From contig CAUJDF010000071.1 of NCBI GenBank assembly GCA_963169045.1, forward strand, positions 1 to 64,000: a stretch of DNA of 64,000 bases, given 5' to 3'. Under the pieces are notes generated by a model. It did not search any database. It saw only the letters and a program-made list of their open reading frames with translations, and had not been told where the DNA came from. Made by a program: the position numbers and the translations under genes. The stretch comes from Myxococcota bacterium (GTDB lineage: Bacteria; Myxococcota_A; Bradymonadia; UBA7976; UBA1532). This document shows, one piece after another, positions 25,046-33,924 of this stretch; the first letter of the stretch is position 1, and each line of letters begins with the position of its first letter.

Positions 25046-26419
25046 GTGGCGAAGCCGAAGACGACGTTCACCTGCCAGTCCTGCGGCAACCGCACACCCA
25101 AGTGGATGGGCCGCTGCGGCGCGTGCAACGAGTGGGGCACCATCGTCGAAGAAGTGGCCGTCTCCGCCACCGCCGCGGGCGGCCGCGCGGCGTTCGGCGC
25201 CCTGCAGGCGGGGCGCCCGCAACGCCTGCACGAGGTCGACGGCGGCGCGGTGGCGCGCGCCTCGACGGGCATCCTCGAGCTCGACCGCGTGCTCGGCGGC
25301 GGGCTCGTCCCGGGCTCGCTCGTGCTCGTCGGCGGCGATCCGGGCATCGGCAAGTCGACGCTGCTGCTGCAGGCGAGCGACCGGCTCGCGCGGCCGAAGG
25401 GCCGCAGCGTCCTCTACGTCACCGGCGAGGAGTCCCCGCAGCAGACGCGCATGCGCTTCGACCGCGTCGGCGCGAAGTCCGAGGGGCTGTGGCTCGTCGC
25501 CGAGACGTGCCTCGAGCGCATCGACGCCTTCGTCCGCGAGCTGAAGCCGTCGGTCCTCGTCGTCGATTCGGTGCAGACGCTCTACACCGAGGCGGTCGAG
25601 TCGGCGCCGGGCAGCGTGACACAGCTGCGCGAGGTGACCGCGCGCCTCATGCAGCTCGCCAAGGGGCACAACATCGCGACGTTCCTCGTCGGCCACGTCA
25701 CGAAGGACGGCGCCATCGCCGGCCCGCGCGTGCTCGAGCACATGGTCGACACGGTGCTGTACTTCGAGGGCCAGCGCGGCCACGCGTTCCGGTTGCTGCG
25801 CGCGGTGAAGAACCGCTTCGGATCCACCAATGAAATCGGGGCCTTCGAGATGCGCGGCGACGGCCTGGCCGAGGTGCACAACCCGTCGGCGCTGTTCCTC
25901 GCCGAGCGCGCGACGAACACCGCCGGCTCGGTGGTGACCGCCAGCTTCGAGGGCACGCGACCGCTGCTCGTCGAGGTGCAGGCGCTCGTCGCGCCGACGC
26001 GCTACGGCACCGCGCGCCGTACGGCCATCGGCGCCGATGCCGGGCGCGTGGCGCTGCTGCTGGCGGTGCTCGAGAAGAAGGCCGGCCTCGACCTCGCCGG
26101 GGCCGACGTCTACGTGAACATCGCCGGTGGCCTGCGCATGGACGAGCCCGCCGCCGACCTGGCCCTCGTCGCCTCGCTCGCCTCGAGCCACGTCGACCGC
26201 ACCATCGACGCCCACACGGTGCTGTTCGGCGAGGTGGGCCTCGGCGGCGAGGTGCGCGCCGTCGTGGCGGCCGAGGCGCGCATCGCCGAGGCCCGCCAAC
26301 TCGGCTTCACGCGCGTCTTCCTCCCGGCGGGCAACCGCGACGCGACGGCCAACCCCCCGCCGGGCCTCGAGCTCATCCCCGTCGCCACCACCTCAGAATT
26401 GCTCGACAAACTGCTCTGA
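25046..26419 (+). CDS. radA: DNA repair protein RadA
   Basis: RadA (Sms) is a RecA-related hexameric helicase that drives branch migration in homologous recombination. It has 457 residues, the normal length. The N-terminal C4 zinc finger is CQSCGNRTPKWMGRCGAC, Walker A is GGDPGIGKST (about residues 96-105), the RadA-specific motif is VKNRFGSTNEIG, and the C-terminal half is the Lon-like (LonC) domain with the GADVYVNIAGG and GEVGLGGEVRAV blocks. GTG 25046 is preceded at 5 bases by GGAGG, which decides the start. Expression from a sigma-54 promoter would be unusual for radA. An FMN reductase gene follows after 11 bases. Confidence 0.96.
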   Translation: MAKPKTTFTCQSCGNRTPKWMGRCGACNEWGTIVEEVAVSATAAGGRAAFGALQAGRPQRLHEVDGGAVARASTGILELDRVLGGGLVPGSLVLVGGDPGIGKSTLLLQASDRLARPKGRSVLYVTGEESPQQTRMRFDRVGAKSEGLWLVAETCLERIDAFVRELKPSVLVVDSVQTLYTEAVESAPGSVTQLREVTARLMQLAKGHNIATFLVGHVTKDGAIAGPRVLEHMVDTVLYFEGQRGHAFRLLRAVKNRFGSTNEIGAFEMRGDGLAEVHNPSALFLAERATNTAGSVVTASFEGTRPLLVEVQALVAPTRYGTARRTAIGADAGRVALLLAVLEKKAGLDLAGADVYVNIAGGLRMDEPAADLALVASLASSHVDRTIDAHTVLFGEVGLGGEVRAVVAAEARIAEARQLGFTRVFLPAGNRDATANPPPGLELIPVATTSELLDKLL

Positions 26420-26430
26420 AGGGGGGCGCC

Positions 26431-26991
26431 ATGCGCATCACGCTCATCGACGGCAGCCTCGGCGGCGCCGGCGGCAACACGGCGGCGGTGATCGCGCCGC
26501 TGCTCGAGGCCCTACGCGCGCGGGCCGCGGTCGAGACGCTCCACCTCGCCGCCGACGCGCGGCCGCTCGCGGCCCTCGAGCCGCTGCTCGCCGCGAGCGA
26601 CGGCTTCGTCTTCGCCACCGGCACCTACTGGGACTCGTGGGGCAGCCCGCTGCAGGCCTTCCTCGAGCGGGCCACCGGCCTCGAGGCAAGCCCGGTGTGG
26701 CTCGGGAAGCCGGCCGCGGTCGTCGTCACCATGCACTCGGTCGGCGGCAAGGCCGTGCTGTCACGGCTGCAGGGCGTGCTCTCGACGCTCGGCCTGCTGC
26801 TGCCGCCGATGTCCGGCCTCGCCTACTCGTACGCGGGCCACCTCGCCCTCGAGCGCGCCGCCCACGCCGACTTCTGGCAGCGCGATGACCTGGCCGTCGT
26901 CGCCCACAACCTGCTCGAAGCGGCGCGCGGCGGCCGCGACTGGCGCGCGTGGCCCGTCGACGGCGGCGACCCCCATCGACGCTGGCTCTGA
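26431..26991 (+). CDS. flavodoxin-fold NAD(P)H-dependent FMN reductase
   Basis: 186 residues of flavodoxin-like alternating alpha/beta pattern. The phosphate loop is DGSLGGAGGNT near the N-terminus, ATGTYWDSWGSPLQAFLER holds the flavin-contact turn, and WLGKPAAVVVTMHSVGG is the central strand of the SsuE/WrbA-type reductases. Probable role: reduction of free or bound flavin with NAD(P)H, or quinone/azo reduction. AAGGGGGG ends 4 bases before the ATG. It follows radA by 11 bases and probably shares its transcript, which hints at a stress-related regulon. Confidence 0.8.
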   Translation: MRITLIDGSLGGAGGNTAAVIAPLLEALRARAAVETLHLAADARPLAALEPLLAASDGFVFATGTYWDSWGSPLQAFLERATGLEASPVWLGKPAAVVVTMHSVGGKAVLSRLQGVLSTLGLLLPPMSGLAYSYAGHLALERAAHADFWQRDDLAVVAHNLLEAARGGRDWRAWPVDGGDPHRRWL

Positions 26992-27026
26992 CCCGAGAAG
27001 AAACGACACTTACCTACACGAAGTTT

Positions 27027-27056
27027 TTGCAGTGGGCTGTAAAGGGGCAGTACGCT
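27027..27056 (+). promoter_or_regulatory. sigma-70-like promoter of the lytic transglycosylase
   Basis: TTGCAG (27027-27032) and TACGCT (27051-27056) with an 18-base spacer, in an unusually AT-rich patch (aagtttttgc). The GTG follows 6 bases after the -10, again leaving almost no leader. Confidence 0.5.
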
Positions 27057-27062
27057 CGGCGC

Positions 27063-29399
27063 GTGCGCCGCCTTTCACGATTCATCGCCCTCGCCCTCGT
27101 CTGCCGCATCGCGCCGGCCGCCGCCGGGAACCAGCCGCACTGGCGCAGCGACGCCGACGACGCCGCGCCCGCGGGCGAGGTCGCCGTCCAGGTCGACGTC
27201 CCGGTGTTCGCCTCGTCGGCCGTCGCGAGACAGGCCGTCGCCGAGTTCCAGGCCGGCCGACACGGCGTCGCGGCCCAGATGCTCGAGAAGGCCCGCGCCG
27301 ACCTCGAGCCGCGCCTGCAGCCGTACGTCGACTACCTGGTCGCGCGCAGCGACGTCGCCCGCGGACGCTTCGCCGAGGCCGAGGCCGGCTTCGCCAAGGT
27401 CGAGGCCTCGCTGCCCCTGCTCGCCGAGCACGCCCGCTCGCAGCGCGCCCGCATCCTGGTCCGAACGAAGCGCGAGGCCGAGGCCGATCCGATCATCCTC
27501 TCGCTCTCGACGAACGACCCGGCCTTCCCCGACCTCGCCTTCGGCCTCGTCCGCCGCTGGATGGCCGCCGGCCGCGCCGCCGAGGTCGGCCCGGTGCTCG
27601 ACCGCCTCGAGTCCGGCGTCGACGACTCGTGGGAGAAGGCCCGGGTCGCCCGCCTGCGCGCCGACGCGCGCCTCGCCGTGGACGGCGACCGCAAGGCGTG
27701 GCTCGGCCGCCTCGCGGACCTCTGGCGCACCTGGCCGCGCAGCAACGCCGCCCGCGAGTCCGAGGGGCCGCTGCTCGCCGCCTTCGCCGATCCGAAGGGC
27801 GACGCGCCGCTCGGCATCGAAGAGGTCCTCGACGCCGCCGTCGATCGCGCGCGTTCCGGCGGCGCCGAGACCTACGCCAGCGCCATCGGCCGCCGCCTCG
27901 GCGGACAGGCGCGCGGCCTCGACGTCCTGCTGCGCACCGAGCGCACTTTCCCCAAGAATCTCGGTGGGTTGCTGAAGGACCTCGACAAGGCGCTCGCCGC
28001 GACGCCGATGCCGGCGATCGAGGAGCGCATGCTCGACCTCAAGGCGCGTGTCCTGCGCAGGCTCGACCGCGGCTCCGAGGCGCTCGCGCTCTACAAGCGG
28101 CTCGGCACCGACGCGCGCGTGCCCGCCCACGGCGCCGACGCGCTGCTCGAGGGCGGCGCGCTCGCCCGCCGGATGTACGACGTGTCCGGCGCGCGCTGGT
28201 TCTTCCAGGAGTACCTGGCCCACTACGCCGACACCCACGGCGACGCCGGCCGGCGGCCGCTCGCCCTGTGGAACCTCGGCTGGATCGCCTGGCGGCAGGG
28301 CGAGTTCGAGGAGGCCGACCACTTCTTCGGCCGCCTGATCGACGAGCACCCGACGGCGCTCGACGACTCGCGCCGCACCTACTATGAGCGCGCGCTCTAC
28401 TGGCGGGCGCGCTGCCAGCAGAAGCTGGGGCGCATGTCGGCGGCGCGCGCGACGTGGCGCTTCCTCGTCGAGCGCTTCCCGCTGTCGTACTACGCCAACC
28501 TCGCCCAGGGCTGGATGTGGCGCACCGGCGAGGGCGACGCGCCGATGCCGGAGCGCACCGCCGTGGTGGCGCCGGGCGAGTCGCAGCCCCTGCCGGACCT
28601 CGACCGCATCGAGACCGAGGCCGGCGCCGCCGCGGCGCTCTATCGCCTCGGCCTCGAGGACGACGCCCGCGCGATGCTGCGCCACCTCTTCGACCTGCGC
28701 CGCCTCGGGCCGCGCGGCTCGATGCTCCTGTCGTCGCTCTACCGCCAGGGTGGCGACGACTGGCGCGCCCACTGGATCGCCTGGTCCGCCGGCCCGCTCG
28801 ACGCCCCGCCCGAGGGCCCGCACCGCGACCGCTGGGTGGCCTCCTTCCCGCGGCCCTTCGACCACGAGGTCGAGGCCGAGGCCGAGGAGCACGCCGTCGC
28901 CGCCTCGCTCATCTGGGCGGTCATGCGGCAGGAGAGCGCCTTTCGCGCCCAGGCCCGCAGCCACGCCAAGGCCCACGGCCTGATGCAGGTGCTCCACCCC
29001 ACGGCGAAGCTGGTCGCCAAGAAGCTGCTCGGCGAGAAGAAGGCGCCCTCGCTCAAGCAGGTCTACTCGGTGCGCGGCAACATCCACTATGGCACCGGCT
29101 ATCTGAAGTACCTGATGGACAAGTTCGACGGACACCTCGCCTGCGTGACCGCCGGATATAACGCCGGCCCGGGCGCCGTCGACCGCTGGCTGAAGCGCGT
29201 CGGCAAGCTCGACGCCGACGAGTTCGTCGAAGAGATCCCCTACGACGAGACGCGGGGTTACGTGCGCCGCGTCCTGCACAACCTCGCCGCCTACCGGCAT
29301 CTGTACGGAGACAAGGACGCGCCCGATCCGCGCCGCATGCCGATGATCCTGCCCGGAAACGGCGGCGACGAGCCGGTGGGCTTCCTCTTCGGCGATTGA
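27063..29399 (+). CDS. soluble lytic transglycosylase (Slt70-like)
   Basis: Periplasmic muramidase-like enzyme that cleaves peptidoglycan glycan strands to 1,6-anhydro products. 778 residues: an N-terminal signal (RRLSRFIALALVCRIAPAAA), a long helical, TPR-like superhelix (residues ~60-570) as in Slt70, and a C-terminal SLT domain. Catalytic Glu624 lies in RQESAF, followed by SHAKAHGLMQVLHPTA, YGTGYLKYLMDKFDG and AGYNAGPGAVDRWL, all family signatures. GTG 27063 gives the signal peptide directly. An AT-rich promoter lies immediately upstream, so it need not depend on the radA transcript. Confidence 0.93.
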   Translation: MRRLSRFIALALVCRIAPAAAGNQPHWRSDADDAAPAGEVAVQVDVPVFASSAVARQAVAEFQAGRHGVAAQMLEKARADLEPRLQPYVDYLVARSDVARGRFAEAEAGFAKVEASLPLLAEHARSQRARILVRTKREAEADPIILSLSTNDPAFPDLAFGLVRRWMAAGRAAEVGPVLDRLESGVDDSWEKARVARLRADARLAVDGDRKAWLGRLADLWRTWPRSNAARESEGPLLAAFADPKGDAPLGIEEVLDAAVDRARSGGAETYASAIGRRLGGQARGLDVLLRTERTFPKNLGGLLKDLDKALAATPMPAIEERMLDLKARVLRRLDRGSEALALYKRLGTDARVPAHGADALLEGGALARRMYDVSGARWFFQEYLAHYADTHGDAGRRPLALWNLGWIAWRQGEFEEADHFFGRLIDEHPTALDDSRRTYYERALYWRARCQQKLGRMSAARATWRFLVERFPLSYYANLAQGWMWRTGEGDAPMPERTAVVAPGESQPLPDLDRIETEAGAAAALYRLGLEDDARAMLRHLFDLRRLGPRGSMLLSSLYRQGGDDWRAHWIAWSAGPLDAPPEGPHRDRWVASFPRPFDHEVEAEAEEHAVAASLIWAVMRQESAFRAQARSHAKAHGLMQVLHPTAKLVAKKLLGEKKAPSLKQVYSVRGNIHYGTGYLKYLMDKFDGHLACVTAGYNAGPGAVDRWLKRVGKLDADEFVEEIPYDETRGYVRRVLHNLAAYRHLYGDKDAPDPRRMPMILPGNGGDEPVGFLFGD

Positions 29400-29452
29400 C
29401 GCCGCCCCGCCGGTGACCATCTCTCCGGGGCGACACTCGGAGGTGATGACCC

Positions 29453-30148
29453 ATGTTCTTCGATCCGCTCTACCTGGCCGTGATGGGCATCGGGCTGTTG
29501 CTCAGCCTGGGCGCGCAGGCCTGGGTGATGGGCGCGGTCAAGCGCTGGAAGCACGTGGCCATCGGTCATGGCATGACCGGCGTCGACATCGCCCGCCTCA
29601 TCCTACAGACGGAAGGCATCCGCGACGTCCGCATCGAAGAGACGCCGGGGGCGTTGAGCGACCACTACGACCCGCGCGGCAAGGTGCTGCGCCTGTCGCC
29701 CGACAACTACCGCGGCGCGTCGGTGGCGGCCGCGGGCATCGCCGCGCACGAGGTCGGGCATGCCATTCAGGACAAGGTCGGTTACGGCGCGATGCGGCTG
29801 CGCCAGGTCATGGTGCCGGTGGCGAACATCGGCACCAACCTCGGGATCATCATGGTGATGATCGGCCTCGGCATCGGCGCGTTCGGGCTGGCGAAGATCG
29901 GCGTGTTGCTCTTCGCCGGCTTCGTCTTCTTCACCCTGGTGACGCTGCCCGTCGAGATCGACGCCTCGCGCCGCGCCTATGCCGCCCTGTCGAACAGCGG
30001 CGTGCTGACACGCGAGGAGCTCGGCGGCGTGAAGCACGTGCTCTCCGCCGCCGCCGCCACCTACGTGGCCGCGGCGCTCACGGCCATTCTGCAGCTGCTC
30101 TACTTCGCGTACCGCGCCGGTCTGCTCGGCAACCGGCGCGAGGAGTAG
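29453..30148 (+). CDS. YugP-type membrane zinc metallopeptidase
   Basis: 231 residues. The order is an N-terminal TM helix, a soluble loop with the zinc motif HEVGHAIQ (about residues 99-106, HExxH), then two further TM helices, a cytoplasmic loop and a last helix. This is the neutral zinc peptidase (PF04298, YugP) layout, whose members are membrane-embedded proteases of unknown substrate. The motif PVEIDASRRAYAAL after the middle helices is also diagnostic and supplies the third zinc ligand. GGAGGTGA 8 bases before the ATG is the strongest ribosome site in the window. Confidence 0.93.
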   Translation: MFFDPLYLAVMGIGLLLSLGAQAWVMGAVKRWKHVAIGHGMTGVDIARLILQTEGIRDVRIEETPGALSDHYDPRGKVLRLSPDNYRGASVAAAGIAAHEVGHAIQDKVGYGAMRLRQVMVPVANIGTNLGIIMVMIGLGIGAFGLAKIGVLLFAGFVFFTLVTLPVEIDASRRAYAALSNSGVLTREELGGVKHVLSAAAATYVAAALTAILQLLYFAYRAGLLGNRREE

Positions 30149-30164
30149 GCCGGGCGGCCTCCCG

Positions 30165-30734
30165 TCAGATCACCATCCGCTCTTCGCGGCGAATCTCGGC
30201 CGACATCGTGCGCTGCCGCTCCTCGCCGAGGACGGAGCGCATCTTCGGGAACTCCTCTTCCTCTTCGTGGCGCATGTGGCGCGCGAGGACCTCGTGCAGG
30301 CTGCGGACGTGACGCCGCCACTGCGGATCCTCGTTGAGCAGCGCGTGCTCGACCTCGGCCATGTGGATCTTGATCTCGGCGTGCTCCTCATACAGCGACT
30401 TGCTGCCCTTCTGGTCGCGCACCTCGTCGTGCAGCGCCGGGTAGACGATGTCCTCCTCGGCGAGCGAGTGTTTGGTCATGGCGCGCTTGAAGCGCATGAA
30501 CAGCGCGATCCGCCAGGCGTTCGGCGCGTCGATCCCGTCCGTGAGCCGCTGGAGCATGGCATCGACCTGCCGGTGCTCCTGGATCAGGCGCTCGAACGGA
30601 TCGGTCGCCACCATGCCGCGCACCGCCGCCGCGGTGTCGGCGACGAGGGGGGGCAGGATGCGACGGGCGAAGCCCATCGTGCGCTCGCCGAAAGCGACGG
30701 CCGACTCCCACAGGGACATGGTCTGCGTTGCCAT
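30165..30734 (-). CDS. hemerythrin HHE domain protein
   Basis: 189 residues. A four-helix hemerythrin fold is shown by the spaced His/Glu ligands: LIQEHRQVD, MTKHSLAEEDIVYPAL, YEEHAEIKIHMAEVEH and LARHMRHEEEEEFPKM. Such proteins hold a di-iron centre and bind O2, NO or peroxide, serving as sensors, stores or scavengers. A 40-residue helical N-terminal extension precedes the domain. AAGGAG lies 7 bases before the ATG. A sigma-54-like promoter upstream would fit nitric-oxide or redox control as known for hemerythrin-like genes elsewhere, but the inducer is not visible here. Convergent with the YugP gene, 16 bases apart. Confidence 0.92.
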   Translation of the reverse strand: MATQTMSLWESAVAFGERTMGFARRILPPLVADTAAAVRGMVATDPFERLIQEHRQVDAMLQRLTDGIDAPNAWRIALFMRFKRAMTKHSLAEEDIVYPALHDEVRDQKGSKSLYEEHAEIKIHMAEVEHALLNEDPQWRRHVRSLHEVLARHMRHEEEEEFPKMRSVLGEERQRTMSAEIRREERMVI

Positions 30735-30770
30735 CGGTGACTCCTTCGAGGTGTCCGTCCTCGCCTGATG

Positions 30771-30786
30771 AGCAAGGAGCGCGCCA
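30771..30786 (-). promoter_or_regulatory. sigma-54-like promoter of the hemerythrin gene
   Basis: On the minus strand TGGCGCGCTCCTTGCT fits TGGCACG-N4-TTGCW with one change and exact GG-N10-GC spacing. The predicted start near 30760 leaves a 26-base leader with the AAGGAG site. No clear dyad was found upstream, where the divergent lipoprotein gene begins. Confidence 0.65.
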
Positions 30787-30838
30787 GCCGGTTGACGTGG
30801 CCGCCGCCGGCGAGGGATGGTCGGCCGGGGGGTGACCC

Positions 30839-32656
30839 ATGAGGCTCTGGCCCGTCATCATCGGCACCGCGCTCGGGAGCCTCGCGCTCGCGGCGTGCGG
30901 CGCGCGCGACTTTCCCGGCACGGACGGCGACGACCTCGACGCCGCGCGCCCCACCCGCCCGCGGGACGCGGGGCCCTCCTCGCCGGCGGACGCGGCGCCG
31001 CGCCCCGGCGACGGCGGCGAGGACACGCCCCTGCTCTTCGTCGACCTGCTGCACCCGCCCGACGGCGCCACGCTCGGCGAGGACTTCGACGTCTTCGCGC
31101 GCCCGAACCGCACCGACGGGGTGGTCGTCCGCTTCTGGCTCGACGACGTCATGCTCGGCCTGGCCGACGCCCCGCCCTACTCGATACGGGTCGTGGTCGC
31201 CGACCACGCCGAAGGCCCGCACACCCTGCGGGTCGTGGCCCGCGACGAGGCGGGGACCCGCGTCGAGGACGCCGTCCGGGTGACCTTCGGGCGCGAGATC
31301 GGCCCGCCATCGGTGCGCTTCGTGACGCCGCAGAACGGCGAGGTCGTCACGGGGCCCATCGACGTGCTCGTCGCGACGAGCGGTGGTGTCGGTGGCGTGC
31401 GCTTCGAGGTGGACGGCCTCGATCTCGGCCGCTTCCGCGACGGCCGCTTCGCGTGGACGCCGGAGTACCTCCACGCCCCGCGCGTCCTGCGCGCGGTCGC
31501 CGACGGCGCCGAAGACGCCATCCGCGTCGAGGTCGACCACCCGCTACAGCTCGAGCTGACGCGCTGCGTCTTCGGCGCCTGCGGGCCGCCCGCCGACGGC
31601 GAGTCGATCAGCGGCGACCTGGAGCTGTCGCTCGCCGTCGTGGACGACGAGCCGCACGACGTGTTCCGCGGCGCGCTCTACCTCGACGAGGCGTTCGTCG
31701 ACGAGCTGGGCTTCCTGCCGAGCGCCTGGATCTGGGACACGGACACCCTCGGCCCGGGCGAGCACCACGTCCGCATCGAGCTGTTCACCCGCGACGGGCG
31801 GGCGCACGAGGCGCACTGGCGGTTCCGCGTCCCGGGCGAGGGCGAGGACGAGCTCGCGCCGGCAGCGTACGTCAGCTGGGTCGACATCCCGCCCGATGCG
31901 GCGGCCGCGGTGCAGCGGGGCTGCACCGTCTTCGGCCACAACCGCGGCAGCGGCCTCGGCTCGCTCGTGGGCCTCGTCGGCAGGGGCTACGCCGAGGCGG
32001 TCCAGCCGGGCGCGGACGGCCTCATCCCCCACGTCATCCTCGGCCACATCGCCGGCTGGCCGCCCGGGACGCCCGGTGATCGCCTCCGCCGCATCGACCT
32101 GCGCCTGCTGCGCGGCGTGCACGAGGCGAGCGGGTTCCTGATCGACCGCGCGTCCTTCCCCGACCGGGATCCGCGCCGCCCGCCGCGCGTCCGCTACGCC
32201 GACACGCCGGTCGACCGCGGCGTCTTCCGCACGGAGCGCATCGCGCTCGGCATCGGCCTGCCGCCCGTCGTGGGCTGGCGCCCCATCTACCTCACCGGGG
32301 CCACGGTGCGCGGAGAGCTGTACGACGGCATGGACGGCTTCGGCATCGGCGGCGGCCTGTTCGAGGGCTTCTGGACCGAGGGCGAGGTGCTCACGACCCT
32401 CGCGGCGCTTCAGGCCGACTGCGCCGAAGCAGGCGCCCCCTCCGAGTGCGATCTGTGGTCCGGCATCCTCCCGCCGAACGGCGATCCGCTCGACGCGCTG
32501 CCGCTCCTGCTCGGCCTCATCGGCGGCTACGACATCCGTTGGGAGAACGGCGGCGCCCGGGAGTGCGACCCCGCCCGCCAGGGCGACTGCAACGCCGTCA
32601 GCGTCTGCGTACCCTTCGAGGCGAGCGAGGCCCGCATCGCAGGCATCGCGCCGTAG
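30839..32656 (+). CDS. hypothetical lipoprotein with Ig-like domains
   Basis: 605 residues. The lipobox SLALAAC is followed by an Asp/Ala/Pro linker (residues ~20-60). Two tandem beta-sandwich domains come next: LHPPDGATLGEDFDVFARP... and VTPQNGEVVTGPIDVLVATS..., both with the P..G..V.....V pattern of bacterial Ig-like (Big_17-type) modules. A third may follow to residue ~340. The remaining 260 residues (GCTVFGHNRGSGLGSLVGLVG and beyond) have no match I know, but contain paired Cys, which fits an exported protein. GGGGGGTGA just before the ATG acts as ribosome site. Role unknown; a surface-exposed protein is likely. Confidence 0.7.
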   Translation: MRLWPVIIGTALGSLALAACGARDFPGTDGDDLDAARPTRPRDAGPSSPADAAPRPGDGGEDTPLLFVDLLHPPDGATLGEDFDVFARPNRTDGVVVRFWLDDVMLGLADAPPYSIRVVVADHAEGPHTLRVVARDEAGTRVEDAVRVTFGREIGPPSVRFVTPQNGEVVTGPIDVLVATSGGVGGVRFEVDGLDLGRFRDGRFAWTPEYLHAPRVLRAVADGAEDAIRVEVDHPLQLELTRCVFGACGPPADGESISGDLELSLAVVDDEPHDVFRGALYLDEAFVDELGFLPSAWIWDTDTLGPGEHHVRIELFTRDGRAHEAHWRFRVPGEGEDELAPAAYVSWVDIPPDAAAAVQRGCTVFGHNRGSGLGSLVGLVGRGYAEAVQPGADGLIPHVILGHIAGWPPGTPGDRLRRIDLRLLRGVHEASGFLIDRASFPDRDPRRPPRVRYADTPVDRGVFRTERIALGIGLPPVVGWRPIYLTGATVRGELYDGMDGFGIGGGLFEGFWTEGEVLTTLAALQADCAEAGAPSECDLWSGILPPNGDPLDALPLLLGLIGGYDIRWENGGARECDPARQGDCNAVSVCVPFEASEARIAGIAP

Positions 32657-32780
32657 CACCTGGGAGCGTGTGGCGCGCATCCGCCTGCTGCGACTTCCGC
32701 AGACTCGCTCCCGCAAGTCGGTCGCTTCGCTGCGCCGTCGGCTGCGCTGGACTCGGCGAAATCGGCTCGACATCGCTCAG

Positions 32781-33911
32781 CTACGCCTGGTGGGGTGCCC
32801 CCTCGAGCAGGCGTGTGGCGGTCTGTTCGACGCGCGCCGACCAGAGCGCGGCCCACTCCGTGTCCGGCAGGCGGCCGTGGCGACGCAGGGCCGCGGCGTC
32901 GGCCCGCGCGACGAGGTCCGCCTTCTCGGCGGAGGCGGCGGTCGGACGGGCGACCCCGGCCAGCTCGCCGGCGGCCCGCTCGACGGCGCGGCGCACCGGC
33001 GCGCCGCCGCGCTCGACGCAGAAGGCCACGATTTTCCACGACAACTCGGCGTGGGCGCGCTCCTCGCGCGCGATACGCTCGAGCACGTCGCGCGTCACCG
33101 GCTCGAGGCACGCGGCGGCGCAGGCCGCAGCGACGTCGGCGTTGAAGTCCTCGAGCAGGCAGCCGTCCTTCAGGCTCTCCACGGCGATGGCCTCGAGCGG
33201 GCGGCCGGGGAGGTCGAGCGCGCCGCCGAGCAGCAGGTCGGGCATCGGCTCGGCGGAGTGCGAGCGGCCGCCGTAGCCCGCCGCGAGCGCGAAGCAACGC
33301 CGCGTGTGGTCGATCTCCTCGAGCGCGGCGACGTGGACGGCCTCGACGAGGTTCGCGGGGGCGCCGACGGCGATCAGCTGCCAGCTCAGGCGCGAGAAGG
33401 CCGGCACGCTGGCGTGCTCCTTCTGGGCGTCGTGCAGCCACAGCGCCTCGAGCGCGCGTCGCGTCGCCTCGTCGAGGCCCGCCGTCGACGGCCGGTCGCC
33501 GCGCGTCCAGTCGCTGCCGGCGCGAAGCTCCGGGTGCACGATCCGTCCGCGCAGGCGCAGCGGCCGGCCCCACGCGCCGCCCAGCGCCCCGCCGACGCCG
33601 AGGCCGCCGCTGCCCATGAAGAACGCCGCGAGCGCCGCCCCCGTCGGGCCGCCGAGCGCCACCAGCCCGCAGAACAGCAGGAGCCCCACGCCGCTCAGCT
33701 TCGCGAAGCGCGCGTACCGCCACGCCGCCCGCGCGCCGATGGCGCCGCACACGAGCTGGACCCCCGCCAGCATGAAGAAGACCGGCGTGAGGAACGACAC
33801 CTCGGAGGCCCAGAAGAACACCACGAAGTTGAGCGGCACGATGATCGCCGCGGCGCCGCCGAACCACAGGGTGCGGAAGAGCAGTCGCTGCGACTCGTCG
33901 GGCTTCTTCAC
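32781..33911 (-). CDS. membrane-anchored ferritin-like di-iron protein
   Basis: 376 residues from GTG 33911. The N-terminal third has four hydrophobic helices (about 12-35, 39-62, 73-90 and 91-112). Residues ~150-320 form a ferritin-like bundle with the expected ligands: Glu165-His166 in DAQKEHAS, Glu199 and His202 in LEEIDH, Glu254 in LLEDF, and Glu284-His287 in REERAHAEL. This suggests a di-iron oxidase or peroxidase at the membrane. I know no named family with this exact layout. It follows the pilin-like lipoprotein gene by 13 bases on the same strand. Confidence 0.72.
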   Translation of the reverse strand: MKKPDESQRLLFRTLWFGGAAAIIVPLNFVVFFWASEVSFLTPVFFMLAGVQLVCGAIGARAAWRYARFAKLSGVGLLLFCGLVALGGPTGAALAAFFMGSGGLGVGGALGGAWGRPLRLRGRIVHPELRAGSDWTRGDRPSTAGLDEATRRALEALWLHDAQKEHASVPAFSRLSWQLIAVGAPANLVEAVHVAALEEIDHTRRCFALAAGYGGRSHSAEPMPDLLLGGALDLPGRPLEAIAVESLKDGCLLEDFNADVAAACAAACLEPVTRDVLERIAREERAHAELSWKIVAFCVERGGAPVRRAVERAAGELAGVARPTAASAEKADLVARADAAALRRHGRLPDTEWAALWSARVEQTATRLLEGAPHQA

Positions 33912-33924
33912 GGTTCGTCGCGCC

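Noticed and set aside
27075-29420. 781-codon frame on the minus strand
   Set aside because: Antisense to the lytic transglycosylase; no motif.
32657-32780. Possible extra coding sequence before the ferritin-like gene stop
   Set aside because: The 124-base stretch keeps open frames on both strands but has no motif, ribosome site or hairpin; I see nothing in it.
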